Of a stretch of 53,337 bases of DNA, positions 1-9,453 are shown piece after piece. Within the stretch, counting starts at the first letter, position 1, and each line of letters opens with the position of its first letter. The notes under the pieces are model-generated. The model was not told where the DNA came from. It saw only the letters and a list, made by a program, of their open reading frames with translations, and did not search any database. Source of the stretch: Candidatus Stackebrandtia excrementipullorum (GTDB taxonomy: Bacteria > Actinomycetota > Actinomycetes > Mycobacteriales > Micromonosporaceae). Both the position numbers and the translations under genes were made by a program. The stretch is from positions 1-53,337 of the forward strand of contig DXGR01000108.1 in NCBI GenBank assembly GCA_019113825.1, in the 5' to 3' direction.

Positions 1-372
1 TCAGATGATCGCCACAACCGTGTCGCTGTAGTCGATGTGGCCGGTCGAGCCGTTGGACAGAATGGCACGGAAGTAGATCGTCCGGCCTTCCTTCATGTTG
101 TAGTTGCAGTCACGCATGGAGCCGGCGCCACTGACGTTGTGGCACTCCTCTTCCCGTCCGTAATCGGTCCACCAGTGACCGATCACCCGGTAGCCGTCGG
201 CCTTGTCGTCGTACACCACCAGGTGGTCACCGGTGGATTCGAAACAGACCTGGCCCCAGCCCATGTCACCGGTACAGTCATGCCGCATCGGTTCGACTGC
301 GGCAGCCTGACCACTCAACGTGGCCCCCATGATCAGGCCCAACATAACCGCGATGAACTTGAATCGCTTCAC
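1..372 (-). CDS. small secreted cysteine-containing protein, unknown function
   Basis: The 123-residue product starts with a classic signal peptide (basic start VKRFKF, a hydrophobic core, then an Ala-rich cleavage region before VEPMRHDC). The mature part is about 100 residues with four cysteines (HDCT, QVCF, EECHN, RDCNY), which suggests two disulfides in an exported domain. I chose the GTG at 372 because GAGGAGAAG lies directly upstream and because the longer reading would put a non-signal extension before the hydrophobic core. The stop codon lies at the window edge (1-3), so the gene is complete. It lies downstream of the phosphonate operon in the same direction, 213 bases away, so it may be its own unit. 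I recognise no family. Confidence 0.7.
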   Translation of the reverse strand: MKRFKFIAVMLGLIMGATLSGQAAAVEPMRHDCTGDMGWGQVCFESTGDHLVVYDDKADGYRVIGHWWTDYGREEECHNVSGAGSMRDCNYNMKEGRTIYFRAILSNGSTGHIDYSDTVVAII

Positions 373-585
373 GTGCTTCTCCTCGTCGCAACGGCACTGG
401 AAAACGGTCCACGAGACAAACACGGTTTTGACACGGAACGAACATCGTTTAGCGTCCACTCACCACTGTTGCCCCCGGCGTCGCCCGTGAACCATCCGAA
501 GGCTAGCCAAGGGTCAACAGGGACGAAAGCGATTAAACGGAGGCGGTCGGCGTCGCGATATCGACTCGGAAGAACGCTTGTGGCG

Positions 586-1743
586 CTACAGATCCACGGA
601 CAGCAGGTCAGTGAGGGAATCCGCCGTGAAGACAACCGGATTGTTGCCCATTCGTTCCACGTTGACCCGTGCTGTGAGCTCCGCCATCTTTGCGCGGTCG
701 GTGATGCCGTGCTCGACAAGATCCAACGACAAACCGCAGGCCTCTGCAAGTTCGACGAAGCGTCGACGCGCCTGAGCCGGTGAGTCGGCGTCCAACGCGG
801 ACAGAACCGCGGCCACGGCGTCGGTATGCCGCTGCACCGAAGTCCCCGGCTGCAACATCTCTTCCGTCGCGGCGGCATGTGCCTCGATGAAGTACTGAAG
901 CGTCAAAGCGACGGCGTGGCCGTGCGGAAGGCCATAGGTTTTCGTGATTCCATACGACATCGCGTGTGCGGCGGTCGTCTTCGACACGTCGATCGCGCGG
1001 CCCGCAAGGTGGGCACCGGCCGCCATACGCGTCGCCGACTCGATCGACCCCGTCTGCACGAACTCCGGCAACGCGGGTACCAACTCCGCCAACGCCGCGA
1101 CGGCATGGCCACGACTGGCCTCGTCACCACCGACCGACCAGAGGCTCTCAAGCGCCTGAGCAAACGCGTCGATACCGGACGCGGCCTTCTGATAAGGCGT
1201 CGCCGACATCGTCAAGGCCGGATCAAGAATCATCGTGTCGGGCAGCATCGCCGGCCCCGCGATCGAAAACTTGTCTTCCTCGATGTACACGACCGCAAAG
1301 TGAGTGGCCTCCGAACCCGAGCCCGATGTCGTCGGTGCCAACACGAGCCCCATGGACCGGTCCGTCACCGGCCCCCCGGCACGGATCAGCTCGTGCAGCT
1401 TCGCCTCGTCGGTCACCCCCTGATAGGCGCACAACAATTTCGCCATGTCCATGGCGCTCCCGCCACCGACTCCCACCACGACGTCGGGCTGCACTTCCTC
1501 GACCAGGCGCAGCCCTTCGATCAGGTCCAGCGCGTCGGTGTTGGCCCGGAATTCGCTCCAACGCCTGACCGCCGCCGTCTTCACCAGTTCGGGCAGGCAC
1601 CCGGCCGCACCCGATGCCTCGAACGCATGCCGACCACACACCAGCAGGACACGTTTCGCATCAAGCTCGGCAACCACGGCGGGCAGTTTCGCGACCGCAT
1701 TCTCCCCGAAGCGGACATCACGGTCGGTGGGCAGTACGGACAT
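586..1743 (-). CDS. iron-type alcohol dehydrogenase, probable phosphonoacetaldehyde reductase
   Basis: The 385-residue protein belongs to the group III (iron-containing) alcohol dehydrogenases. In this setting it should reduce phosphonoacetaldehyde to 2-hydroxyethylphosphonate with NAD(P)H, as the PhpC-type enzymes do. Visible motifs are the cofactor loop GVGGGSAMDMAK (91-102), APTTSGSGSEAT (136-147) and the metal region D192, H260 and H274. The second classical metal ligand, a His four residues after the Asp, is Gln196 here (GIDAFAQALES). The start at 1743 has AAAGGAG six bases upstream; a longer start at 1761 lacks such a site. The gene is last in the operon pepM-ppd-dehydrogenase, 75 bases after ppd. 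The pathway role rests on context; the family is certain. An aminotransferase giving 2-aminoethylphosphonate is absent, which favours the alcohol product. Confidence 0.87.
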   Translation of the reverse strand: MSVLPTDRDVRFGENAVAKLPAVVAELDAKRVLLVCGRHAFEASGAAGCLPELVKTAAVRRWSEFRANTDALDLIEGLRLVEEVQPDVVVGVGGGSAMDMAKLLCAYQGVTDEAKLHELIRAGGPVTDRSMGLVLAPTTSGSGSEATHFAVVYIEEDKFSIAGPAMLPDTMILDPALTMSATPYQKAASGIDAFAQALESLWSVGGDEASRGHAVAALAELVPALPEFVQTGSIESATRMAAGAHLAGRAIDVSKTTAAHAMSYGITKTYGLPHGHAVALTLQYFIEAHAAATEEMLQPGTSVQRHTDAVAAVLSALDADSPAQARRRFVELAEACGLSLDLVEHGITDRAKMAELTARVNVERMGNNPVVFTADSLTDLLSVDL

Positions 1744-1818
1744 GAGGCTCCTTTGTGACATGCGACGGATGTCGTGGCAGGACGGACAAGCCGTCATGCC
1801 ACGACATCACGATGGTAT

Positions 1819-2943
1819 TCAGTCCAACGCCGCCATGAACGCCGCCTTGCTCTCGGCGGGCGTACGGGTCGGGCGGCCGATGTCGGCCCGGTTACCGGGT
1901 TTGACCTTCAGCTCCAGCAGTGCCGGGCCACCGTGCTCGCGCAGCGCGGCAACCTGCGCCGGCAGCGACTCCAGGTCATCGGTCGCCGCGGCGTAGCGGT
2001 ACCCCAGCGCCTTGGCTGCGGCCGGAACGTCGACCTTGTCGATCGAGGTCGGTTGTCCCCCCACACTGTCGTGGACACCGTTGTTGAACACGACGTGGAA
2101 ATAGTTGCCCGGCGCGTGGTCGGCGATCACCGCCAACGTGCCCAGGTGCATGAGGAATGCACCGTCGCCGTCGAAGCACCAGACCTCGCGGTCGTGGTCG
2201 GCTTTGGCCACACCCAACGCGATCGAACTGGCGTGGCCCATGCCTCCCACGGTCAAGAAGTCGCGGTCGCCGTTCAAATCGTTGTCGGCGCGGTACTCGA
2301 ACAGTTCACGGCTGAGCATGCCCGTCGTCGCGACGACGGCGGCGTCGTTACCGACGGCCTTCGTCAACGCGATCAAGGCGTCCTCGCGCGACGGCAGCGA
2401 CGATTCGACCTTCGGCAGTTTCGCCGCATCCGAAAACGTGCCCTTCTCGACCAGCAGGACGTAGGGGCTCGACTTCGCCACCGCCTCGGCCAGCGCCTCC
2501 TCAACGAGCTTCTCGGCCTCATCGGGATCGTGCGGCAGAACCGACCACGGCAGATCCATCGCCTCGACCAGTTCACGCTGGACGCGTCCCTGCTTGACGT
2601 GCTGTGGCTCGTCCTTTACGCCCGGCTGTCCACGCCAGCCCACCACGACGAGCATGGGAATGCCGTAGACGTCGGAGTCGGCCAGGCTCAGCAACGGGTT
2701 CACGATGTTGCCGTAACCGGAGTTCTGCAAGTACACGACCGCCGGTGTCTTCGTGCGCAGGTAGTGGCCGATGGCCAGACCGACCGCGCCACCCTCGTTG
2801 GCCGCGATGACGTGTTGCTCGCGAGGGAGGGTCGCCATGATGTGGCTCCCCAGCTGCTTCAGCAGACTGTCGGGGACACCGGTGTACAGGGTCACTCCCT
2901 GCGCGCTCAGGTGCTCGCAGAAACGCTTCGGATCGACACTCAC
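1819..2943 (-). CDS. ppd: phosphonopyruvate decarboxylase
   Basis: This 374-residue thiamine-diphosphate enzyme decarboxylates phosphonopyruvate to phosphonoacetaldehyde, the step that pulls the unfavourable PEP mutase equilibrium forward. It has the two-domain layout of short ThDP decarboxylases: an N-terminal PYR domain with the cofactor-activating Glu in [13 protein letters not shown] and a C-terminal PP domain with the Mg/ThDP motif running from [10 protein letters not shown] to FNNGVHDS. The length matches the family. It starts with GTG at 2943 and overlaps the pepM stop codon by four bases (GTGA), so the two are translationally coupled. The [10 protein letters not shown] segment and neighbouring genes separate it from sulfopyruvate decarboxylase. 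Confidence 0.93.
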   Translation of the reverse strand: MSVDPKRFCEHLSAQGVTLYTGVPDSLLKQLGSHIMATLPREQHVIAANEGGAVGLAIGHYLRTKTPAVVYLQNSGYGNIVNPLLSLADSDVYGIPMLVVVGWRGQPGVKDEPQHVKQGRVQRELVEAMDLPWSVLPHDPDEAEKLVEEALAEAVAKSSPYVLLVEKGTFSDAAKLPKVESSLPSREDALIALTKAVGNDAAVVATTGMLSRELFEYRADNDLNGDRDFLTVGGMGHASSIALGVAKADHDREVWCFDGDGAFLMHLGTLAVIADHAPGNYFHVVFNNGVHDSVGGQPTSIDKVDVPAAAKALGYRYAAATDDLESLPAQVAALREHGGPALLELKVKPGNRADIGRPTRTPAESKAAFMAALD

Positions 2944-4250
2944 GATTCGTTCTCCGGGATGATCGCCAGGGCCTCTTTGATGTTGGCGATCTGAGAGTCG
3001 ACCTCGGCGGAACGGCCGTTCTCCAAAATCGACGTCGCCACGCTCGCCATGGCCTTGTAGGAGGCGCGCATCAGCTGGTTGGCATAGATGACGATGTTCA
3101 CGCCGCGCTTGGCGAACTCCGCTTCGGTCACGGTGTTGTAGCTGGTGGGGACGACCACCAGGGGAACCCGCTTCTCGAACTTTGCGAACCGGTCGCAGAA
3201 TTCGAAGACCTCGTCGGGCTGCTTCTGACGCGAATGGATCATGATGCCGTCGGCGCCGCCCTCGATGTAGGCCTTCGCCCGGGTGACGGCGTCCTCCATG
3301 CCCTGCTCCAGGATCAGGCTTTCGATCCTGGCGATGATCATGAAGTCCTTGGTGATCTGTGCCTTCTTGCCGACCTGGATGCGGTGCACGAAGTCCTCGA
3401 TCGAGGACTGGGTTTGCGCGACCCCGGTGCCGAACAGGGAGTTGCGTTTCAGACCCTCCTTGTCCTCGATGATGACGGCCGAGGCGCCCAGACGTTCCAG
3501 GGATCGCACCGTGTACGAGAAGTGCTCCGGTTTGCCGCCGGTGTCGGCGTCGTAGATGAGCGGCTTGGTCGTGACCTCGAAGATGTCGTTGATGGTCTGC
3601 AGCCGCGAGTTCAGGTCGACCAGCTCGATGTCGGGCTTACCGCGTGCCGTCGAGTCCGTCAACGACGACGACCACATGCCGTCGAACTCGACTTTGCGGC
3701 CGTCGTGTTCAGCAGCGGTGTTCTCGATGATCAGGCCCGTCAAGCCGCTGTGGGACTCGAGGATCCGCACCAGGGGCTTGTTTTCGATGAGGCGACGCAG
3801 TCGCGACAGTCGGACGTCGGGGGTCGTGCCGACCTCCTTCACCGACTTGTTCAGCTGTGTCGAGGAGATGCCGGCGGTGTAGGGAACCTCGACGAGTTCG
3901 CCGTCCCACTCGGCCAGCGCATCGATGACCCGTTGCCGGGTCTGCGCCTGGACACCGGTTTTCCAGTCGTCACCGTGAACCACATACCGTGGCTTGAGCT
4001 CCCGAAGGTTCGCGACGTAGTCGAGAGTCTCCTGCGGCACCACGGCCGTGACGCCTTTGATGTTCTCCACGACCGCGCGACGCTGATCGAACGTCATGTG
4101 GGGAAGACGTTTATAGCTGGCGATCGCAGAGTCGGTCAGCAGACCGATCGTCACGTCACCGAGCTCGGCGGCACGCTGCAGAATGTTGATATGGCCGGGA
4201 TGGACGAGGTCGGCGCTCATCCCCACGTAGACGGTGGGCTTGCTCGACAA
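2940..4250 (-). CDS. pepM: cytidylyltransferase-PEP mutase fusion
   Basis: This 436-residue fusion protein has two enzymatic domains. Residues 1-135 are a TagD/glycerol-3-phosphate cytidylyltransferase-type domain with HPGH at 17-20 and the C-terminal signature TAGISSTQL (126-134, usually RTxGIST). Residues 145-430 are a PEP mutase with YDADTGG (233-239) and the diagnostic [10 protein letters not shown] (262-271), which separates mutases from isocitrate-lyase relatives. It converts PEP to phosphonopyruvate. By analogy with known CMP-phosphonate pathways, the N-terminal domain probably attaches CMP to a phosphonate, here plausibly 2-hydroxyethylphosphonate. The start is TTG at 4250 with AAGGAGAG upstream; the next ATG would remove the first beta strand. 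It is first in the three-gene phosphonate operon. The nucleotidyl substrate is inferred. Confidence 0.93.
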   Translation of the reverse strand: MSSKPTVYVGMSADLVHPGHINILQRAAELGDVTIGLLTDSAIASYKRLPHMTFDQRRAVVENIKGVTAVVPQETLDYVANLRELKPRYVVHGDDWKTGVQAQTRQRVIDALAEWDGELVEVPYTAGISSTQLNKSVKEVGTTPDVRLSRLRRLIENKPLVRILESHSGLTGLIIENTAAEHDGRKVEFDGMWSSSLTDSTARGKPDIELVDLNSRLQTINDIFEVTTKPLIYDADTGGKPEHFSYTVRSLERLGASAVIIEDKEGLKRNSLFGTGVAQTQSSIEDFVHRIQVGKKAQITKDFMIIARIESLILEQGMEDAVTRAKAYIEGGADGIMIHSRQKQPDEVFEFCDRFAKFEKRVPLVVVPTSYNTVTEAEFAKRGVNIVIYANQLMRASYKAMASVATSILENGRSAEVDSQIANIKEALAIIPENES

Positions 4251-4819
4251 GATCTCTCCTTGGCTTGGAACGTTTGCTGACCCACCACCGTTGGCGGGAC
4301 TTCCAGATGTCTGCCGTACATCGGGTGTGAGGCGTCCGGCCGCAGGTCGGCCGACGAATACGATCGGCCGTGCATCACGGCAACTGATCACGAGTGCCGC
4401 GCGCCAGGAGCTCCACCGCCACAACGGCAGGGTTTATCACGCGGAATCCGACAATACCCCTATGCGTTCATCAACTGTTCGCGCGCGGCCTTCCAAGGTG
4501 GCACTCAACGGTCACTCAGCCACTTATCGCCGTCAATATGTGGGGGCCTCCGTTCCTCCTCCCCACTTCGGACTGTAATCGACTTCACACCTACCGTCCA
4601 CCCTCGCCGCCGAGGCCTGTGGACAACTCCCTACCCGGGGATAAAACAGCCGATATCGCCATCGAACGCCCGCGGTTCTTTCCACGCCGACGATTCACCC
4701 CAAGACCATCCGGTGGTGACCAACCACGCCAGGCGCATCGACACATTGACACACCGCGATGAGAGCCCCAGAATTAACTCCATCGCCCCCAACCGTTCAC
4801 ACTCGGTAAGGAACTGCCC
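4251..4819. other. intergenic region between pepM and a small secreted-protein gene
   Basis: No convincing gene lies in these roughly 570 bases. The sequence separates the leftward phosphonate operon from a rightward small gene, so it should hold two divergent promoters. It is visibly more A/T-rich than the flanks around 4440-4690. I could not place a -35/-10 pair with confidence. Confidence 0.5.
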
Positions 4820-5110
4820 GTGAAGAAAACACTCCTGCGCACCACTACGGCTGCGGCAGCCGCCGTCGGCCTACTCTTCCCCGCCCAAGCCGCACCCCCC
4901 TTCTCCGGTGAGGTCGTCTGCGGGATGACCGGCGTGTACGAGAACTACGACGATTTCGGTTTTTCCGGTCACCTGGGAGTAGCCCGACAGGGCGATCAGC
5001 TGACCGTCGCCGGAGGCTACGGCAACGCCTGGAACGTCCAGCTCGACTCCGGATCGTTGGCCGGCACCGTCGGCTGGATCTCAATCGACTGCGTCGGCGC
5101 GAACGTTTAA
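4820..5110 (+). CDS. small secreted protein, unknown function
   Basis: The 96-residue product has a textbook signal peptide (MKKTLLRTTT, Ala-rich core, cleavage near AQA-AP) and a mature part of about 70 residues. The mature part is rich in Gly, aromatic residues and short beta-like segments, with two cysteines (EVVCGM and SIDCVGANV at the very end) that could form one disulfide bridging both ends. It starts with GTG at 4820 after AAGGAA. It lies alone between two leftward operons and ends in front of a hairpin shared with the converging operon. I do not recognise a family. Its position beside the phosphonate operon may be incidental. Confidence 0.72.
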   Translation: MKKTLLRTTTAAAAAVGLLFPAQAAPPFSGEVVCGMTGVYENYDDFGFSGHLGVARQGDQLTVAGGYGNAWNVQLDSGSLAGTVGWISIDCVGANV

Positions 5111-5163
5111 AGAAAGAGCCGAGCACGACGGGAAGCCCGCCCAGCCGACCGTCGATCTCGACC

Positions 5164-5200
5164 GTCGCCGGTCGTGGGTCGCCCACTCATGACCGGCGAC
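5164..5200. terminator. bidirectional hairpin terminator
   Basis: Perfect 10-bp arms GTCGCCGGTC (5164-5173) and GACCGGCGAC (5191-5200) enclose a second small stem (GTGGG/CCCAC). It sits between the converging ends of the small secreted-protein gene and the TagF-like gene. There is no T-tract, which is common for actinobacterial terminators. Confidence 0.6.
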
Positions 5201-5219
5201 GTACCTGCGCAAAGGGCCT

Positions 5220-6872
5220 TTACCGGAAGCAGTCGCGGGCGGCGTCCAAAAACGCGTTCTCGTAATCGGCCGGATTGAACTCACCCATGTAGTACTGCTT
5301 CATCTTGTGTCGGGCGTGCGCCAGCGGGTCGGTGTTGACCAGTTGAATGAAAACCTGCTCGATGTTGTCGCCGGTACGGTCCACCGGGTAGGCGGCCTGC
5401 GCCAACGGGAACTCGGCGGCGAGCGCGTCGCCGGCGCCCGTCATATCGGTGATCGCGAACGGTTTCTCCGAGAACAACCAGTCCGAGGCCGCCCCGGACA
5501 CGTCGCACACCATGACGTCGGCGGCGTTGATGCAGTCGACCAAACTCATCTGATCCGAGGTCGTTCTGCCGTACTTGTGCAAACGACCCGTCTGCGCCGA
5601 GTCAGCCGCCAGCAACTGCTCGACGGCGTCGAGTTGACGGGCGGCGGCGGGGTTGCGTCGCGTATACGGATGCGGACGAACGATCACGGTCATGCCGCGG
5701 TCGATGGCGGCTCGACAGATGCGGTCGGCGATGGGCAGGGAACAGAAGTTGGCATCCGACGACAACCCCGTCCATGTGGGCGCATACAGCAGGACAGGCG
5801 GCCGGTCGACCGGCCGCGGCCGGATGGACACGTCGACTCGGGCGGCCTGCGGGTGCCCGACGATGCGGAACTTTTCGGTCGGGATATCGATGCCGTGCCG
5901 GTGATACCGGTCGATACCGGCCTGCCCGGCAACGAAAATCCGGTCGTACATGGCACTGATCGGGTTATAGCTGGCCGGTTTGTCACTGTCACCGTGCATG
6001 AGTTGCACGTGCGTGTACTCGGCGAACCGTACGCACTGCGTGTTCTGCATGCTGTTGTTGACGTAGAACACGGCTTTGATGCCGTCGACGAAGATCGTCT
6101 GAACGTCGGTGATGCCGGGCGCGACGATGCACGGCGCGCTGGTGGCCGCCGCCATCGTCGGCAAGAACGCCTTATCCCGGAGGATGACGACGTACGGGTC
6201 ACCGATCCGGTCGAAATACGGCAGCCACATCAACAACTGGTATTCGGAACCGGGGGGCGCGGCGAAGTGAACGGCGAATCGTGGGGCGTGGTCACCGACC
6301 GCGTCGACGACGCCGCGGTCCCCGGAATGCGGGTGACGACGACGCAGGTACCAGGCCACCACCGTGCTGCCCGCGCAGCACGCGGTCGCCAGGACACAGG
6401 CCACGGCAATGATCCACGGGGTGACACCGGTGACGGCGGTTCCCCAGAACCCGACGGTCAGCGCCGATATCAGGAGGTACGCGCTACGCGCATTGACCAG
6501 TTTTTCGGCCGGACCACGTTGTACCCCGAGGTTTGCCGTGGCAAGTCGACGCGTGGACAGTGCCACAAGAAGCCGTGGTTCGAACGCGATGAGGGCGAGT
6601 AGAAGGACACCTGCGACGGCTTCGGGGACACCGATACCGTCCGGCTGAGCGTCGGCCATGTTGATCAACAGCGCGGCGACGACGAGGACTCGGCCGAGCT
6701 GAAACTCGCCGAGCCCGTCGGCTCTCCATCGCCACCCGCCCCACGCCAGGGTGGCGGCGGTCAGGATGTAACCCAACCACGGGCCCGGCACCAGCAGGAA
6801 CGCGGCGATGGCTGCGACGGGAAGCCCGTACGGCAGTGCCGTCGAGGCGAGTTTGGTGATCAGTTGGCGCAT
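5220..6872 (-). CDS. TagF-like CDP-alditol (or CMP-phosphonate) polymerase, membrane-bound
   Basis: The 550-residue protein has several hydrophobic segments over residues 15-175 and a C-terminal CDP-glycerol glycerophosphotransferase-type domain. Family motifs are HGDSDKP from H293 (acceptor/catalytic His region), YAPTWTGL near 363, VIVRPHPYT, and DVSGAASDWLFSEKPF near the end. Such enzymes move an alditol-phosphate unit from a CDP carrier to a growing chain on the inner membrane face. The start is ATG at 6872, overlapping the upstream cytidylyltransferase gene by 13 bases. It is last in an operon with a CDP-alcohol phosphotransferase and a TarI-like enzyme, so it probably uses the product of one of those, or CMP-activated phosphonate from the neighbouring operon. 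A paralogue is at 34343-36340. Donor specificity cannot be read from sequence. Confidence 0.85.
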   Translation of the reverse strand: MRQLITKLASTALPYGLPVAAIAAFLLVPGPWLGYILTAATLAWGGWRWRADGLGEFQLGRVLVVAALLINMADAQPDGIGVPEAVAGVLLLALIAFEPRLLVALSTRRLATANLGVQRGPAEKLVNARSAYLLISALTVGFWGTAVTGVTPWIIAVACVLATACCAGSTVVAWYLRRRHPHSGDRGVVDAVGDHAPRFAVHFAAPPGSEYQLLMWLPYFDRIGDPYVVILRDKAFLPTMAAATSAPCIVAPGITDVQTIFVDGIKAVFYVNNSMQNTQCVRFAEYTHVQLMHGDSDKPASYNPISAMYDRIFVAGQAGIDRYHRHGIDIPTEKFRIVGHPQAARVDVSIRPRPVDRPPVLLYAPTWTGLSSDANFCSLPIADRICRAAIDRGMTVIVRPHPYTRRNPAAARQLDAVEQLLAADSAQTGRLHKYGRTTSDQMSLVDCINAADVMVCDVSGAASDWLFSEKPFAITDMTGAGDALAAEFPLAQAAYPVDRTGDNIEQVFIQLVNTDPLAHARHKMKQYYMGEFNPADYENAFLDAARDCFR

Positions 6873-7591
6873 GAGAGTGTCCTGTCCCGCAGCAGCGACT
6901 CGGCGAACCGCAGGTCCACCGGATGGGTGACCTTGAGATTGAACTCCCCGCCTTCGATCACCGCGACGGGGATCTCCGGAAGGTAACGCCTGACCACGCC
7001 ACCGTCGTCGGTGGGCGTGAACTCGGGGTCGGCGGCGGCGGCCTCGTGGGCACGGGCCAACACGTTCAGCCGGAAGCCCTGTGGGGTTTGGCAACGCCAC
7101 ATCCGTGACCGGTCGGGGATATCGATCACGGTTGGTGGTGAGGTGGTGGAGTCGACGTCCAGAACGGTGTCGGTGCTGGGTACGGCAACCGTCAGGGCCG
7201 ATACCCGGTCCAGGAGTTCGACGCATCGCGTGATCGTTTCGGGGTCGACGAGGGGCCGTACGGCGTCGTGCAGGAGGATCTTGCGGTCGTCGGGTTCGTC
7301 GACGAGATCGGCCAGGGCGTTGCGTACCGAACCGGCCCGGTCGGTGCCGCCGACACCCACGTGGTCGAGTTTGCGGTAGTCCTGTCTGCTGAGGATGTCC
7401 ACGGCGGTCGCGATGTGGTCGGCGGGAAGATACACCCGAATGCGGTCGATGTCTTTGCAGGCTTCGAACACGTCGACGGTGTGCGCGAGAAGCGCCTTGC
7501 CCGCCACCGTCAAGAACTGTTTCGGGGTTTCGGTTCCCATACGAGTGCCCGTCCCCCCTGCCAACAGCACGGCGACGGCCGGCGGTGTCAC
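6860..7591 (-). CDS. TarI/IspD-family cytidylyltransferase
   Basis: The 243-residue single-domain enzyme opens with LLAGGTGTRMG and PKQFLTVAGK, the CTP-binding loop of the IspD/TarI group, and carries LLHDAVRPLV, IPDRSRMWRCQTPQGF and TDDGGVVRRY. It transfers CMP to a sugar-alcohol phosphate (ribitol 5-phosphate in TarI) or to methylerythritol phosphate (IspD). The setting between a CDP-alcohol phosphotransferase and a TagF-like polymerase favours a teichoic-acid-type substrate over isoprenoid synthesis. It starts at GTG 7591, overlapping the previous stop by four bases (GTGA), and overlaps the next gene by 13. Its closest relative in the window is the N-terminal half of the protein at 32892-34346. 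Confidence 0.87.
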   Translation of the reverse strand: MTPPAVAVLLAGGTGTRMGTETPKQFLTVAGKALLAHTVDVFEACKDIDRIRVYLPADHIATAVDILSRQDYRKLDHVGVGGTDRAGSVRNALADLVDEPDDRKILLHDAVRPLVDPETITRCVELLDRVSALTVAVPSTDTVLDVDSTTSPPTVIDIPDRSRMWRCQTPQGFRLNVLARAHEAAAADPEFTPTDDGGVVRRYLPEIPVAVIEGGEFNLKVTHPVDLRFAESLLRDRTLSCAN

Positions 7592-8460
7592 GAGGTCCTC
7601 AGCTGACGGTCGACGTCCACCGCCGACAGATACAGCTTGTAGGTCACCGCGCCTTCGACCAGCAGCAACAACACGATGGAGGCGACGGTGACGCCCAGGA
7701 CGGCGGTGGACAGGGGCGCGACGATGAACACGGCCATCTGGAACTCCACACCGGAGAACAGGTGTGATCGGACACGGTGCCGCACGAGGAAGTCGCGCAT
7801 GCGTGTGAACCAGCCGAACCGTTGTTTGAAGGACTGTTGGACGTCGACGACGGTCGCCGAATCGTCCTTACGGGTCGAGTCGTCCTCCAAGACGAGCTGT
7901 GCCTCGTCTTCCAGCTGCATCCGGTCGACGGTGGTGCCCTGGGCCGCGGCGAGTTTGGTGCGCATGCCCTGACGGGTCTCTTTCAGGTACAGGGCGTTGA
8001 GGTAACGGAACATGTCGCAGAAAACGACGCCGGTGCCCAGGTAGAGAAAGACCGCGTTGCCGGTGGCGACGTACTGGCCGCCGAACAGGGCGAGGGTGCA
8101 CCCGAGGACCCGGACACGGTCGAGGATGTAATCGAGCCAACCACCGAACAGCGAACCACCGCCGCGCAGGCGGGCCAGTTTGCCGTCCATGCAGTCGAAG
8201 GTGAAGCTCAGGTGAAACAGGAGTGCCCCGATCGCCAACATGGTCCAACTGTTGTCGGAGTGGCCTGCGAGCCAGAACAGTACCGCCGAGGCGATACCCA
8301 GGATGAACGCTCCGACGGTGAGGACGTTGGGAGTGACCCATCGCCACGCTGAAACCAGCCACAGCAGGCGTCCGGCCAGCGGGTCCACGAGAAACACCGT
8401 CCACCAGGAGTCACGTTCCTTGTAGGTGGACAGGATCTGAGCCCGGGTTACGCGTTCCAC
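7588..8460 (-). CDS. CDP-alcohol phosphotransferase, integral membrane
   Basis: The 290-residue membrane protein carries the complete family signature D-G-x2-A-R-x8-G-x3-D-x3-D in the stretch beginning DGKLAR and ending WLDYILD. The four Asp bind the metal ions that position the CDP-alcohol. These enzymes displace CMP and join the phospho-group to an alcohol. A TM cluster surrounds the motif; a hydrophilic loop (LEDEAQLVLEDDSTRK) precedes two C-terminal TM helices. The GTG start at 8460 has AAGGAG upstream; extra upstream residues in the open frame look non-coding. It is first in the operon with the TarI-like and TagF-like genes. The substrate may be CDP-alditol or CMP-HEP. Ordinary phospholipid synthesis is less likely given the operon. 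Confidence 0.87.
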   Translation of the reverse strand: MERVTRAQILSTYKERDSWWTVFLVDPLAGRLLWLVSAWRWVTPNVLTVGAFILGIASAVLFWLAGHSDNSWTMLAIGALLFHLSFTFDCMDGKLARLRGGGSLFGGWLDYILDRVRVLGCTLALFGGQYVATGNAVFLYLGTGVVFCDMFRYLNALYLKETRQGMRTKLAAAQGTTVDRMQLEDEAQLVLEDDSTRKDDSATVVDVQQSFKQRFGWFTRMRDFLVRHRVRSHLFSGVEFQMAVFIVAPLSTAVLGVTVASIVLLLLVEGAVTYKLYLSAVDVDRQLRTS

Positions 8461-8694
8461 TGGTCTCCTTGAGGTCAGCAGGGGACGGCCGACATTATCA
8501 ATCAGCCGATATGGGGCACACCGCACTACCGTCACCGGAACGTAATCTGCTGGTCGCCGCCGCGACACCCAGTTCACCGTGTCACATGCGTGGCGAAGGT
8601 GGCATTATGAACTCACACCATCTGGCTTTCGACAACGCTCAATGCGTAAAGTCGAGCCGAGTTCCCGGCCGATACGAAGCGACTTGAGAAGGCG

Positions 8695-9453
8695 ATGCAC
8701 CAAGAACCCATCATCGAGGCTCAAAACCTCGGCGTCCGTTTCACCGTCGGCCGCAGGCGTAAGGCCCGCCTCCGCGAGATGTTCATTCACCGCGGTAAAC
8801 GTACCGTGCAGCAGGCCGATGACTTCTGGCCGTTGCGTAACCTGAGTTTTCAGATCCAGCCCGGCGAAGCCGTCGGAGTCATCGGCTCCAACGGAACCGG
8901 AAAGTCGACCCTCCTGCGGTTGATCGCGGGCGTTTTGTTGCCCGACGAGGGCCGTGTGATCCGGCAGGGCAAGGTGGCGCCGTTGATCGCCCTGTCCGCG
9001 GGGTTCTCCGGTGACCTGACCGGCAGGGAGAACGTGCACCTGGTGGCGTCGCTGCACGGCATGAGTCGTCAGACGATGAAGGCGAAGTTCGACGAGATCG
9101 TTGCGTTCGCCGAGGTGGAGGACCACATCGACACCCCGGTCCGTCACTACTCCTCCGGGATGAAGGTACGTCTGGGCTTTTCGGTGATCTCGCAGCTGGA
9201 GCACCCGATTCTGCTGGTCGACGAGGCCTTGGCCGTAGGTGACAAACGTTTCAAAAAGAAGTGTTACAAGGTGATCAGGTCGCTGCTGGACGAAGGCCGC
9301 ACGTTGGTCCTGGTCTCTCACAGCGAACGCGACCTCACCCGGTTCTGCACTCGCGGCCTGTACCTCAACCGCGGGGAACTGCAGGTTGACGGCACCGTGG
9401 AGGAGGCTCTGGCCGCTTACCAGCACGTCGAGGATCAGAAGGTGCCGGTCTGA
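8695..9453 (+). CDS. polysaccharide/teichoic-acid ABC exporter ATPase (TagH/Wzt type)
   Basis: The 252-residue ATPase has Walker A GSNGTGKST, the exporter-type signature HYSSGM in place of LSGGQ, Walker B ILLVDEAL and the switch SHSE. The YSSGM signature is typical of Wzt/TagH proteins that export O-antigens, capsules and teichoic acids. It lacks the C-terminal carbohydrate-binding extension of long Wzt proteins, so recognition probably lies elsewhere. No permease is adjacent; the only matching ABC-2 permease in the window is at 40983-41849. The gene starts with ATG at 8695 behind GAGAAGG, is divergent from the CDP-alcohol phosphotransferase operon, and its stop overlaps the next start (TGATG). 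Confidence 0.92.
   Translation: MHQEPIIEAQNLGVRFTVGRRRKARLREMFIHRGKRTVQQADDFWPLRNLSFQIQPGEAVGVIGSNGTGKSTLLRLIAGVLLPDEGRVIRQGKVAPLIALSAGFSGDLTGRENVHLVASLHGMSRQTMKAKFDEIVAFAEVEDHIDTPVRHYSSGMKVRLGFSVISQLEHPILLVDEALAVGDKRFKKKCYKVIRSLLDEGRTLVLVSHSERDLTRFCTRGLYLNRGELQVDGTVEEALAAYQHVEDQKVPV

Noticed and set aside
6860-7591. Annotation as isoprenoid enzyme IspD
   Set aside because: Sequence alone does not separate IspD from TarI, but no IspF or other isoprenoid gene is nearby and the operon is of teichoic-acid type; kept as TarI/IspD family.
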